A stretch of DNA of 30,509 nt from an uncultured Blautia sp. (lineage in GTDB: Bacteria > Bacillota > Clostridia > Lachnospirales > Lachnospiraceae). This document shows positions 24,126-30,509 of the stretch, one piece after another; within the stretch, counting starts at the first letter, position 1, and each line of letters opens with the position of its first letter. The stretch is taken from the NCBI GenBank assembly GCA_946629475.1, contig CAMOXX010000006.1, positions 1 to 30,509 on the forward strand, in the 5' to 3' direction. The notes beneath the pieces were generated by a model. It was not told where the DNA came from, ran no database searches, and worked only from the letters and a program-made list of their open reading frames with translations. The position numbers were made by a program, and so were the translations under genes.

Positions 24126-24557
24126 CTATATTCTGATGCCCATGTCCAGCATGCTTTCCGCAATGCTGTCCATATCATCATAGCTGCAGTTTTCGCTCCA
24201 CTTTTCTTTGCTCCAGACTTCAATCCGATTGAGATTGCCCGTGAGCACCACATCCTTATCAAGCCCTGCAAACTCCCGCAGAGTCTGCGGCACAAGGATT
24301 CGTCCCTGTTTGTCCAGCTCACAGGATGTTGCGCCGGCGACAAAGAATCGTGAAAAGGTTCTGGCGTGTTTATTGGTAAGCGGTAATTCGCGGAGTTTTT
24401 CTTCAAAAGCCTCCCATTCATTCATGGGATAAATGGATAAGCAGCCATCCAGCCCTTTTGTCAGTATGAACTCTTCCCCCAAGAGTTCCCTGAACTTTGA
24501 CGGGATGATCAGACGCCCCTTCGCGTCGATCGTATGGTTGTACTCACCCATGAACAT
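24126..24557 (-). CDS. mraZ: Transcriptional regulator MraZ
   Basis: AbrB-fold regulator that forms ring oligomers and represses the dcw cluster. 143 aa from ATG 24557, 6 nt after AGGTG; a GTG three codons earlier coincides with this ribosome binding site. Two SpoVT-AbrB repeats: MGEYNHTIDAKGRLIIPSKFRELLG at the start and ATSCELDKQGRILVPQTLREFAG at about 77-99, each with the DxxGR signature. Three direct repeats lie in its own promoter region, the expected autoregulatory operator. Confidence 0.97.
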   Translation of the reverse strand: MFMGEYNHTIDAKGRLIIPSKFRELLGEEFILTKGLDGCLSIYPMNEWEAFEEKLRELPLTNKHARTFSRFFVAGATSCELDKQGRILVPQTLREFAGLDKDVVLTGNLNRIEVWSKEKWSENCSYDDMDSIAESMLDMGIRI

Positions 24558-24649
24558 GCTGCTCACCTGCCTTTTGAAGGATGCAAATCTCCCCTTTGCA
24601 CCTTACAGCGCAGCCGCCGGAAAAGTCTGCCACTTCTCCTCCATCAGCC

Positions 24650-24675
24650 ACCACTATTTACCACTTTTTACCACT
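24650..24675 (-). promoter_or_regulatory. MraZ operator: three GTGGT direct repeats, 10-bp period
   Basis: On the minus strand GTGGT occurs three times separated by exactly 5 nt (plus-strand ACCACT at 24650, 24660 and 24670). MraZ is known to bind tandem TGGGN-type repeats with 5-nt spacers. The repeats lie just after the -10 box, overlapping the expected transcription start and early leader. Confidence 0.85.
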
Positions 24676-24684
24676 TATGTGTTT

Positions 24685-24713
24685 ATTCTACTCCATTCAT
24701 GCTTAAAAAACAA
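24685..24713 (-). promoter_or_regulatory. Promoter of mraZ and the dcw cluster
   Basis: On the minus strand TTGTTT and TAGAAT are separated by 17 nt. The -35 is weak (TTG only), the -10 good. Start would fall at the edge of the MraZ repeats. Confidence 0.65.
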
Positions 24714-24735
24714 GAGGAAATTTCATTCAGTGTAT

Positions 24736-24764
24736 AAAAAAGAGAGGGGCCGTTAAGGCTCCTC
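24736..24764 (-). terminator. Terminator of the ychF-lgt operon
   Basis: On the minus strand GAGG-a-GCC and GGC-c-CCTC pair around a 5-nt loop, followed by TCTTTTTT. The stem overlaps the lgt stop codon. It insulates lgt from the mraZ promoter about 22 nt further. Confidence 0.8.
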
Positions 24765-25841
24765 CCTTTTTTCCCGTCCGGCATTCTCCTGCCGGTTTTT
24801 GATTTTTTCTTCCAGCTCCTGCTGGTAGGCGGCTTCTCTCTCCTCCTGAATACGCTCCCGGATTGCTGCTTTCGCGGTCGCTTTCTCCTGCTCCGTATAC
24901 TCAGGACGGGCATTCTCTATTCTCTGCTCGATCCTCTCCTGGAAATCCGACTGCTGGTAGAATTTTTCTTCTCCCTCCCGCCGGATCTCCTCCCGTTTTT
25001 TCGCCAGAGACGAGCGCACCAGGCCCTGAATGCCGAACCAGACGATAAACACCAGGGACAGGAGCAGGGATGCTCCGATATTCGTCCCGGGAACCAGAAG
25101 CTTATCGGTCCTGAGCCATTCACAGGCAAAACGGATCACACCGTACGCTGTCATATATCTCAGATAGATCTGCCCGTCATAGCGGATATGACGGCTGCTG
25201 CCGAGCAGCCACAAAAACAGGATCAGGCATAAAAGGCTCTCGATCAGGAATACCGGCGTCACCTGTACATAGGTGATTCCCGCGTCAGTGACAAGATTCT
25301 CACGCATCAGATCCGTCACTTCCTCGGGGCGGACGTCCGCAATCGGAATCTGCATCGCGTAAAACCAGTTTGTGTATTCGCCAAAGGAAGACCGGTTAAA
25401 GTAATCTCCCCATCTGCCCACAGCCTGTGCAATGGCGCCTCCCAGCACAAGCACATCCGCCGTCTCATAGAATGCTGTGCCGGAAATGAGGCTGAAAATG
25501 CGTACAAATACGATGGCTCCGAGAATCGCACCGTAGACTGACATGCCCCCGTCCCGGAGATTCAGGATAGAAACCAGGTCACCATTGTACATTTTCCAGC
25601 TGCACAGAACATAGAGAGCTCTGCCGCCGATCACGCCGCCGATCACTGCCAGGGCGCCGGCCCCGAGGATCCTGTTAATGTTTTTCCCCTGTCTTCCGGC
25701 GTGAATATAAACGGTAAAAAGCCCCAGGACCAGACCCAGCGCGAGCATTGCCCCAAACATTGTGAATTCCATGTTCAGGATGCGGAACGCACGCGGGACA
25801 CCCTCAATATAAAAATGCAAATTTGGAAATCTTATAATCAT
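24753..25841 (-). CDS. lgt: Prolipoprotein diacylglyceryl transferase
   Basis: Membrane enzyme transferring diacylglyceryl from phosphatidylglycerol to the lipobox cysteine. 362 aa. Seven hydrophobic helices, with GGRALYVLCSW at 72-82, RDGGMSVYG at 96-104, the signature-like GRWGDYFNRSSFGEYTN at 142-158, VTPVFLIESLLCLILF, and FACEWLRTDKL (about 220). The signature normally reads GRxGNFxN; here Asn is Asp at 146, and the E. coli His103 position is Tyr. The last ~85 residues form a charged Glu/Lys/Arg/Gln-rich, probably coiled-coil, cytoplasmic extension. It starts 10 nt after ychF. Confidence 0.93.
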   Translation of the reverse strand: MIIRFPNLHFYIEGVPRAFRILNMEFTMFGAMLALGLVLGLFTVYIHAGRQGKNINRILGAGALAVIGGVIGGRALYVLCSWKMYNGDLVSILNLRDGGMSVYGAILGAIVFVRIFSLISGTAFYETADVLVLGGAIAQAVGRWGDYFNRSSFGEYTNWFYAMQIPIADVRPEEVTDLMRENLVTDAGITYVQVTPVFLIESLLCLILFLWLLGSSRHIRYDGQIYLRYMTAYGVIRFACEWLRTDKLLVPGTNIGASLLLSLVFIVWFGIQGLVRSSLAKKREEIRREGEEKFYQQSDFQERIEQRIENARPEYTEQEKATAKAAIRERIQEEREAAYQQELEEKIKNRQENAGREKREEP

Positions 25842-25851
25842 ATACTGCCCT

Positions 25852-26949
25852 TTAAACGTTGAACCGGAACAGGATCACATCTCCGTCCTGCACAACATAA
25901 TCCTTTCCTTCCATCCTGACCAGGCCTTTTTCACGCGCGCCCGCATACGAACCCGCATCCAGCAGATCCCGGTAGTTCACGACTTCCGCCTTGATAAATC
26001 CGCGTTCAAAATCCGTATGGATCTTGCCTGCTGCCTGGGGCGCTTTGGTGCCGATTCTGATGGTCCATGCCCTGGTTTCGTCCTCCCCGGAGGTAAGAAA
26101 GCTCATCAGTCCAAGCAGATGATAGCTTGCCTTGACCAGTTTTTCGAGCCCGGATTCCGCGAGGCCCAGATCCTCCAGGAACATTTTTTTCTCATCCTCG
26201 TCAAGCTCGGCGATCTCCTGCTCGATCTGGGCGCAGATCACGAAAATCTCACTGTTCTGTTCTGCCGCGAACTCCCGCACCTTTTCCACATGGGGATTGG
26301 AGGCTCCGTCGTCCGCGAGATCATCCTCCGCGACATTTGCCGCATAGATCACCGGTTTTGCTGTCAGCAGGTTATAGGAAGCCAGAAATGCCTCTTCATC
26401 CTCATTCTCCGGCTCCAGCGTGATTGCCATATGGCCGTCCTCCAGATGCGCTTTGACCTTCTGGAGAAACTCCGCCTCTTTCGCCGCGGTTTTGTCCATG
26501 CGGGCAGTTTTTCCAACCTTTGCGATCCGGCGCTCCAGAATCTCCAGATCCGAGAAGATCAGCTCCAGGTTGATGGTCTCGATGTCACGCATCGGATCGA
26601 TTGACCCGTCGACATGAATCACATTGGAGTCCTCGAAGCAGCGGACCACATGCACGATGGCGTCAACCTCGCGGATGTTCGCGAGGAACTGGTTTCCAAG
26701 CCCTTCTCCTTTGGATGCTCCTTTTACAAGGCCGGCAATATCCACAAATTCGATTACAGCCGGGGTCACTTTTTTGGAGTGATAAAAATCTCCCAGCAGC
26801 TGAAGGCGTTCATCCGGCACTGTCACGATCCCGATATTCGGGTCGATCGTGCAGAACGGATAGTTTGCCGAATCCGCACCGGCTTTGGTCAGCGAGTTGA
26901 ACAAAGTGCTTTTTCCCACGTTCGGGAGTCCTACGATACCTAATTTCAT
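25852..26949 (-). CDS. ychF: Ribosome-binding ATPase YchF (Obg family)
   Basis: Obg-like P-loop protein that prefers ATP and binds ribosomes, with a redox-linked role. 365 aa: GLPNVGKSTLFN at 7-18, NYPFCTIDPNIGIV (switch I), DIAGLVKGASKGEGLGNQFL, the altered base-recognition motif NVAE in place of NKxD, a helical insert, and the C-terminal TGS domain (RAWTIRIGTKAPQAAGKIHTDFERGFIKAEV). AAGGAG lies 12 nt before the ATG with a minimal ATG-TAA in between. First full-size gene of the ychF-lgt operon. Confidence 0.96.
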   Translation of the reverse strand: MKLGIVGLPNVGKSTLFNSLTKAGADSANYPFCTIDPNIGIVTVPDERLQLLGDFYHSKKVTPAVIEFVDIAGLVKGASKGEGLGNQFLANIREVDAIVHVVRCFEDSNVIHVDGSIDPMRDIETINLELIFSDLEILERRIAKVGKTARMDKTAAKEAEFLQKVKAHLEDGHMAITLEPENEDEEAFLASYNLLTAKPVIYAANVAEDDLADDGASNPHVEKVREFAAEQNSEIFVICAQIEQEIAELDEDEKKMFLEDLGLAESGLEKLVKASYHLLGLMSFLTSGEDETRAWTIRIGTKAPQAAGKIHTDFERGFIKAEVVNYRDLLDAGSYAGAREKGLVRMEGKDYVVQDGDVILFRFNV

Positions 26950-26976
26950 TTTTACATTTATCTCCTTAAGTTTCCT

Positions 26977-27060
26977 TTATCTGTTGGCTTTTTTGAGCCT
27001 GCATTTCGGCAGCCCGGCAGTTCTGCTTTTCTCAAACCGGCGAACCTGCGCGCCATCCAT
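26977..27060 (-). CDS. Possible 27-aa basic small ORF upstream of ychF
   Basis: ATG at 27060 follows AAAGGAG by 6 nt, an excellent site, and opens a 27-aa frame starting MDGAQVRRFEK and rich in Arg/Lys, ending TAA 27 nt before the ychF ATG. It sits in the ychF leader. No family recognised. Could be a real small protein, a regulatory leader peptide, or chance. Confidence 0.4.
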   Translation of the reverse strand: MDGAQVRRFEKSRTAGLPKCRLKKANR

Positions 27061-27091
27061 CGGATGCTCCTTTCTGCGCCTTGCGGCACAC

Positions 27092-27134
27092 AAAAAGAGC
27101 CCATTGCAAACATTAATTATAGCAAACGGGCTCT
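27092..27134 (-). terminator. Terminator of the HD-GYP gene
   Basis: On the minus strand AGAGCCC-GTTTGC pairs with GCAAT-GGGCTCT (7 bp perfect, then wobble and a bulge), followed by TTTTT. It lies about 78 nt after the HD-GYP stop, and the ychF promoter is embedded in it. Confidence 0.75.
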
Positions 27135-27144
27135 GGTTTCTCAA
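27116..27144 (-). promoter_or_regulatory. Promoter of ychF-lgt nested in a terminator hairpin
   Basis: On the minus strand TTGAGA and TATAAT are separated by 17 nt. The spacer holds the 5' stem of the terminator and the -10 box lies in its loop. Transcripts begun here would lack the 5' arm and so escape termination. Confidence 0.85.
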
Positions 27145-27211
27145 TAAGCAGTTTAAAAAAACTGTAACTGTAAGTCACAAAGGGTTTCATTATATAATCC
27201 CTGACGCTGCG

Positions 27212-28942
27212 CTAAAAAGAGGCGGCTGCCTCGCCTTTCCTGTAATATTCCTCCAGCCTCGGCCTTGCCTTCTCATAGGCAGGCTGCAAACCGGGATCAA
27301 ACTGGGTTCCCATGCCCTCCATAATGATCCGGTCAGCCTTCTCAAAATCAAAGGCTTCCTTGTAAACCCGTTTGCTCACAAGCGCATCATACACATCCGC
27401 TACTGCCATGATTCTCGCTTCTGCGGGGATCTGCTCTCCCTTAAGCCCCTCGGGATATCCGGAGCCGTCCCACCTCTCGTGGTGGTAATGTGCCACATTT
27501 TCCGCAACAGCCTTGAATGATTCATCATCTGTATTGAGGAGAATTTCATGTATGACCTTCGCACCCTCCGCCGCATGCTGCTTCATCTTCTCAAACTCCT
27601 CATCCGTAAATCTCCCCGGCTTTCTGAGCACCGCGTCATCCACGGCGATTTTTCCAAGATCATGCATCGGCGCAGCTTTGATGACATCCCTGCAGAACTC
27701 ATCCGGCAAAGGCAGTATTCCGTTCTTCAGGATCTCTTCTATCAGAATCCGCACACCCTCGCTTGTCCTTTTGATATGGCCGCCGGTGGAATTGTCCCTG
27801 CTTTCGACCATCATCGCGAGGCTCATGATAAGATTATCATGCATCTCCACAATGTGCTTTGTCTTTTCATCAACCTCACTTTGCAGCTTTTCGTTGTAGT
27901 TGTCCAGAAGCCTGATATACTTTTTGTTTGCGGTATCATCGATGAATGTCACGATGTAACCGCGCCTCCGGCTCCCGTCATAAAGGTAGTTGACTTTCAC
28001 ATCGTAGATCCTGTCATGATCGGCATTGCCGGAATCATCCTTCACAGCATAAACAAAGGTGTTATTCTCTGTATTCCCTATAAAGCTGTCCAGAAAATGC
28101 CTGATTTTTCTCTGTGACGGTTTATATCCGAACAGTTCATCAACCGCCACATCTTCAAGCTCCGGAACAAGCTCCTTTGCGATATGATTGCTCCCGAGAT
28201 AGCGGAATTTGAAGTCAAAAGAAATGTACCCGAATTTCTGCTCCTGGATCATGGAATCGATCACTGTCTCCCCCACATCATAAAGGTTCACTCTGTATGC
28301 GATGCGCAGAAAAACAAGCTCCGAAATCACATATCCAAGGGGCACAAGATCAACGCTGTTCCCAAAAGCCTTCAGCCATACAAAATATGTCAGCACACAT
28401 ACCGCATCCGGAATGATAAGCAGCAGCAGGATGCGCCTCGGCACATCTTTCTTTCTGATCCATGAATAGATGATCGCGGCAATCCCTGAGATAAGGAATA
28501 CACACACCAGTATATAGAAAACCGTATGCATAAAACCATATTCTTTGATCAGCGCCGGTTTGCCGTCTATGACATCAAAAGAAACTGACTGATAGAAAAT
28601 ATCCAAATGTCCTGTCGTAAGGACAGAGGCATAGACCAGTACGCATACAGCAAACATCCCCGTACGGAGCCACCTTGGTATATTTATCCTGCACAGATTA
28701 AAAATGCCAAGCACAATAAACAGCTGCAGGAAAACCCCGCCGATGTATATGATCTGCTGAGCTATGATCGCGCTGTCCTGTTTTCTCACAACAGACGAAA
28801 GCAGATACCCAAGGGCAGAAATCGGCACAAGCGTAAAAACCATAGTAAAATTCACATCAAAATGCTTGTGCCACATAAATATATAGATCGCGGCAAATAT
28901 CAGCGAAGCACCGAATATGCTGCCATAAAATATCGTTGTCAA
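27212..28942 (-). CDS. Membrane PAS/HD-GYP domain protein, putative cyclic di-GMP phosphodiesterase
   Basis: 576 aa from a TTG start 9 nt after GGAGG. The first ~215 residues hold about seven transmembrane helices resembling the histidine-kinase N-terminal 7TM sensor. A PAS-like domain spans about 225-338 (GYISFDFKFRYLGSN ... GYIVTFIDDT), then a coiled linker, then HD-GYP from about 370. Metal and catalytic residues are kept: E380, H389, HDLGK at 427-431, HHERWDGSGYP at 487-497 and DVYDAL at 516-521. HD-GYP proteins hydrolyse c-di-GMP (some cGAMP). The sensed signal is unknown and no partner diguanylate cyclase is in the window. Confidence 0.9.
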   Translation of the reverse strand: MTTIFYGSIFGASLIFAAIYIFMWHKHFDVNFTMVFTLVPISALGYLLSSVVRKQDSAIIAQQIIYIGGVFLQLFIVLGIFNLCRINIPRWLRTGMFAVCVLVYASVLTTGHLDIFYQSVSFDVIDGKPALIKEYGFMHTVFYILVCVFLISGIAAIIYSWIRKKDVPRRILLLLIIPDAVCVLTYFVWLKAFGNSVDLVPLGYVISELVFLRIAYRVNLYDVGETVIDSMIQEQKFGYISFDFKFRYLGSNHIAKELVPELEDVAVDELFGYKPSQRKIRHFLDSFIGNTENNTFVYAVKDDSGNADHDRIYDVKVNYLYDGSRRRGYIVTFIDDTANKKYIRLLDNYNEKLQSEVDEKTKHIVEMHDNLIMSLAMMVESRDNSTGGHIKRTSEGVRILIEEILKNGILPLPDEFCRDVIKAAPMHDLGKIAVDDAVLRKPGRFTDEEFEKMKQHAAEGAKVIHEILLNTDDESFKAVAENVAHYHHERWDGSGYPEGLKGEQIPAEARIMAVADVYDALVSKRVYKEAFDFEKADRIIMEGMGTQFDPGLQPAYEKARPRLEEYYRKGEAAASF

Positions 28943-29030
28943 CGCATGGTTCCTCCCTTGCTGCAGAACCCGTCTGCAAAACAGAATATGCAGCCGGGCC
29001 CTTCAAAGGCCTTCCGTCCCCGATGGCACG

Positions 29031-29609
29031 TTACTGCATGTTCTTGTAAACCGTCATCTCTACGTTAAAGCCTTCGATCCGGATCTTCACTTCATCAGCC
29101 AGATGAGCCACGACAGACTGCTCCAGCTCGTCCCAGGCCTGGTCCGCGCCTGCCCTGCACTCATCCACATATTCCTTAATGCGCTGCTGGTAAGCCTGCA
29201 TGGACCAGTTCAGGCTGGAAACCGCGCCTTCCGGCCCCATATCCAGGACAAGCGGCAGATCCTCCACAGGTTCAAAAAAGGCCCGGATCTTCCCCATAAA
29301 GCCTCTGTTGGCTTCATTTTTTCCGGATGTGGATGCGGCAAGAAGCCGGGATCTTTTCAGGGGATCCATTTTTGTGGTCGCATAAAGGTGCAGTTCAAAC
29401 TGCCCGGCTTTCTTCGTTTCGATCCAGAATTCGCCATTTACATCTCCTGTGATTGCCCGCATCATTCCCATCATTTCTTCGGCAAGCAGCCGGAGATATC
29501 TGGCATTTTTTTCCGACAGCCTGTGGTAGTCCGCCACCTGGTCCGTCATCTCCAGCACGAGATCCGTCTTGTCTTCTCTGCTTGATACCTGGATTACATC
29601 ACTTTTCAT
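29031..29609 (-). CDS. Hypothetical protein, 192 aa
   Basis: Starts at ATG 29609, 7 nt after AAGGAGG; the frame runs open further back but that part overlaps thiN. A soluble alpha/beta protein: a helix ARYLRLLAEEMMGMMRAI at about 36-53, then strands GEFWIETKKAGQFELHLYATT, an unstructured basic loop, and a long C-terminal helix pair. The helix plus strand arrangement faintly recalls anti-sigma/GHKL ATPases, but the N-box Asn and glycine motifs are absent, so I make no functional call. Own promoter; lies between thiN and the HD-GYP gene, same strand. Confidence 0.75.
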   Translation of the reverse strand: MKSDVIQVSSREDKTDLVLEMTDQVADYHRLSEKNARYLRLLAEEMMGMMRAITGDVNGEFWIETKKAGQFELHLYATTKMDPLKRSRLLAASTSGKNEANRGFMGKIRAFFEPVEDLPLVLDMGPEGAVSSLNWSMQAYQQRIKEYVDECRAGADQAWDELEQSVVAHLADEVKIRIEGFNVEMTVYKNMQ

Positions 29610-29656
29610 TGTATTTCCTCCTTGCACGGGTGCTGAACCGTTCCAAATATACGAAG

Positions 29657-29691
29657 CTGTCCAGCATCTGTTTATTCGAAATGCCGGACAG
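29657..29691 (-). other. 5' leader hairpin of the 192-aa gene
   Basis: CTGTCCGGCAT and ATGCTGGACAG form an 11-bp stem (one G-U) with a 13-nt loop on the minus strand, starting within a few bases of the expected transcription start. No T-run follows. Confidence 0.6.
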
Positions 29692-29696
29692 TTACA

Positions 29697-29725
29697 AATG
29701 TACCATAATTTCCCTCTATGGTCAA
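29697..29725 (-). promoter_or_regulatory. Promoter of the 192-aa gene
   Basis: On the minus strand TTGACC and TACATT are 17 nt apart, with an extended TGG before the -10. It lies just after the thiN stop. Confidence 0.75.
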
Positions 29726-29746
29726 TGCGGGCAAATGACCTGCCTT

Positions 29747-30430
29747 TCAATCCTCTGTGATCATCACGGCGAGACATCCGCTCTTAAAGGCGATCTCCGC
29801 CTCTTCTCCGATGATCTCATTGCTGACGGTAAGGCTCGCATCCGAAAATCTCAGAGTGTAGTCCGTAAGCGGGTACTTGAAGCCGGTCAGTGTCAGGGAT
29901 GTCACATTCCCTCCCAGCGGGAACAGGGAGACGTATCTTCCTTCATAATCACTCTTTTTCAGTGTCATGCATCTTTCCGCGAGAAAGATGCAGTTATGAG
30001 GATCCTGAATCACAACAGACACCCCGGCTTCCTCCGCTGCGAGGAGAAGGCCGAGATTTGCAGTCACATGATCCAGCCGTGTCCCCGTACCCCCGAGAAG
30101 CAGTACTCTCTTTGCCCCGCGCTCCGCAGCAAGAAGCATGGCTGCATGCGTATCAGAGACATCCTTTTCCGGCTTCAGGCGGATGAACTCTGTATCTGTT
30201 TTCATACGGGAGTATGCTTCTTCCACTTTTTTATCCGGTGTACTGTCGAAATCTCCGATTGCGATATCCGGAGTCATATCGTTCCGGAGAAAAAACAGAA
30301 GCCCCCGGTCCGCAGCAATCACGAGGCAGGCCGGCACTCCACCCTGCCTTTTTTCCCTTTCCAGGATATGCTTAACAAAAACATCATCGATTGTACCACC
30401 GCTGATAATGACAGCATCATAAACACTCAT
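29747..30430 (-). CDS. thiN: Thiamine diphosphokinase
   Basis: Transfers pyrophosphate from ATP to thiamine to make the cofactor thiamine diphosphate. 227 aa from ATG 30430 after GGGAG; the 17 codons upstream precede this site. Family motifs: VIISGG, LVIAADRGLLFF near 40, IGDFDS at about 60, PEKDVSDTHAAMLLA, LGGTGTRLDHVTANL, the thiamine-site GGNVTSLTLTGFKYPL and VSNEIIGEEAEI. In many Firmicutes thiN follows rsgA-rpe; the upstream genes are outside the window. No TPP riboswitch seen. Confidence 0.93.
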   Translation of the reverse strand: MSVYDAVIISGGTIDDVFVKHILEREKRQGGVPACLVIAADRGLLFFLRNDMTPDIAIGDFDSTPDKKVEEAYSRMKTDTEFIRLKPEKDVSDTHAAMLLAAERGAKRVLLLGGTGTRLDHVTANLGLLLAAEEAGVSVVIQDPHNCIFLAERCMTLKKSDYEGRYVSLFPLGGNVTSLTLTGFKYPLTDYTLRFSDASLTVSNEIIGEEAEIAFKSGCLAVMITED

Positions 30431-30463
30431 TTTTTCTCCCTGCCTCACTGTTCTGTATACCCG

Positions 30464-30491
30464 AAAAGGCCAGAGCACCACTGCTCCGGCC
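30464..30491 (-). terminator. Possible terminator upstream of thiN
   Basis: On the minus strand GGCCGGAGCA pairs with TGCTCTGGCC (10 bp, one G-U, 4-nt loop) followed by TTTTC. The short T-run suggests partial termination of a gene beyond the window edge. Confidence 0.55.
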
Positions 30492-30509
30492 TCCCATTTA
30501 TGATTATTG

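Noticed and set aside
27162..27177. Hairpin CAGTTT-TTTT-AAACTG on the minus strand, after the HD-GYP gene
   Set aside because: Weak A/T stem without a following T-run; the stronger terminator lies 30 nt further.
28943..29030. c-di-GMP riboswitch upstream of the HD-GYP gene
   Set aside because: The 88-nt gap has short self-complementary bits but none of the conserved GEMM core elements that I can recognise.
30431..30509. TPP riboswitch before thiN
   Set aside because: No THI-box-like motifs; only a terminator-like hairpin and a short leader.

Overview
The window looks like a chromosomal housekeeping segment of a low-to-mid GC Gram-positive anaerobe, most likely a clostridium of the Lachnospiraceae type. 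Grounds for this are strong AGGAGG-type ribosome binding sites with frequent GTG/TTG starts, a MraZ-led dcw cluster, Firmicute-style DUF1836, DUF4364, DUF624 (YesL) and YerC proteins, an infC-rpmI-rplT operon with a terminator-bearing leader, and Lgt, ThiN and PcrA of Gram-positive type. I see no phage, transposon, CRISPR, rRNA or tRNA. This taxonomic placement is inference from gene content, not from a marker search.

Layout, left to right. (1) 1-4739, minus strand: pcrA helicase, a small membrane protein with an acidic tail, a lipoprotein, and rlmD (23S rRNA m5U methyltransferase) overlapping the lipoprotein stop. (2) 4868-7234: divergent DUF1836 regulator, convergent yerC (TrpR-like), then a plus-strand pair of DUF624 membrane protein and DUF4364 protein, ended by a terminator lying inside the converging gene ends. 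(3) 7211-15356, minus strand: one apparently continuous transcription unit from a consensus promoter at 15328-15356: attenuator-bearing leader, infC, rpmI, rplT, then livJ-livH-livM-livG-livF (branched-chain amino acid ABC importer), a cytidylate-kinase-like P-loop protein and rarA. (4) 15374-24713, minus strand: division and cell wall (dcw) cluster mraZ-rsmH-ftsL-like-ftsI/pbp2B-mraY-murD-ftsQ-ftsZ. It has an upstream promoter with three MraZ boxes and a second promoter before ftsZ; ftsW, murG, murC/B and ftsA are absent here. (5) 24735-27144: ychF-lgt operon, whose promoter is nested in the terminator hairpin of the preceding unit. (6) 27212-30491: membrane PAS/HD-GYP phosphodiesterase, a hypothetical protein with its own promoter and 5' hairpin, and thiN.

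The genes couple translation (infC/L35/L20, RlmD, YchF), septum and peptidoglycan synthesis (dcw), lipoprotein maturation (Lgt) and amino acid supply (Liv). The most interesting material is regulatory rather than a new gene system: a four-arm attenuator and an AUU start with an overlapping upstream ORF at infC, a triple MraZ operator, and several terminators that overlap coding ends or promoters.
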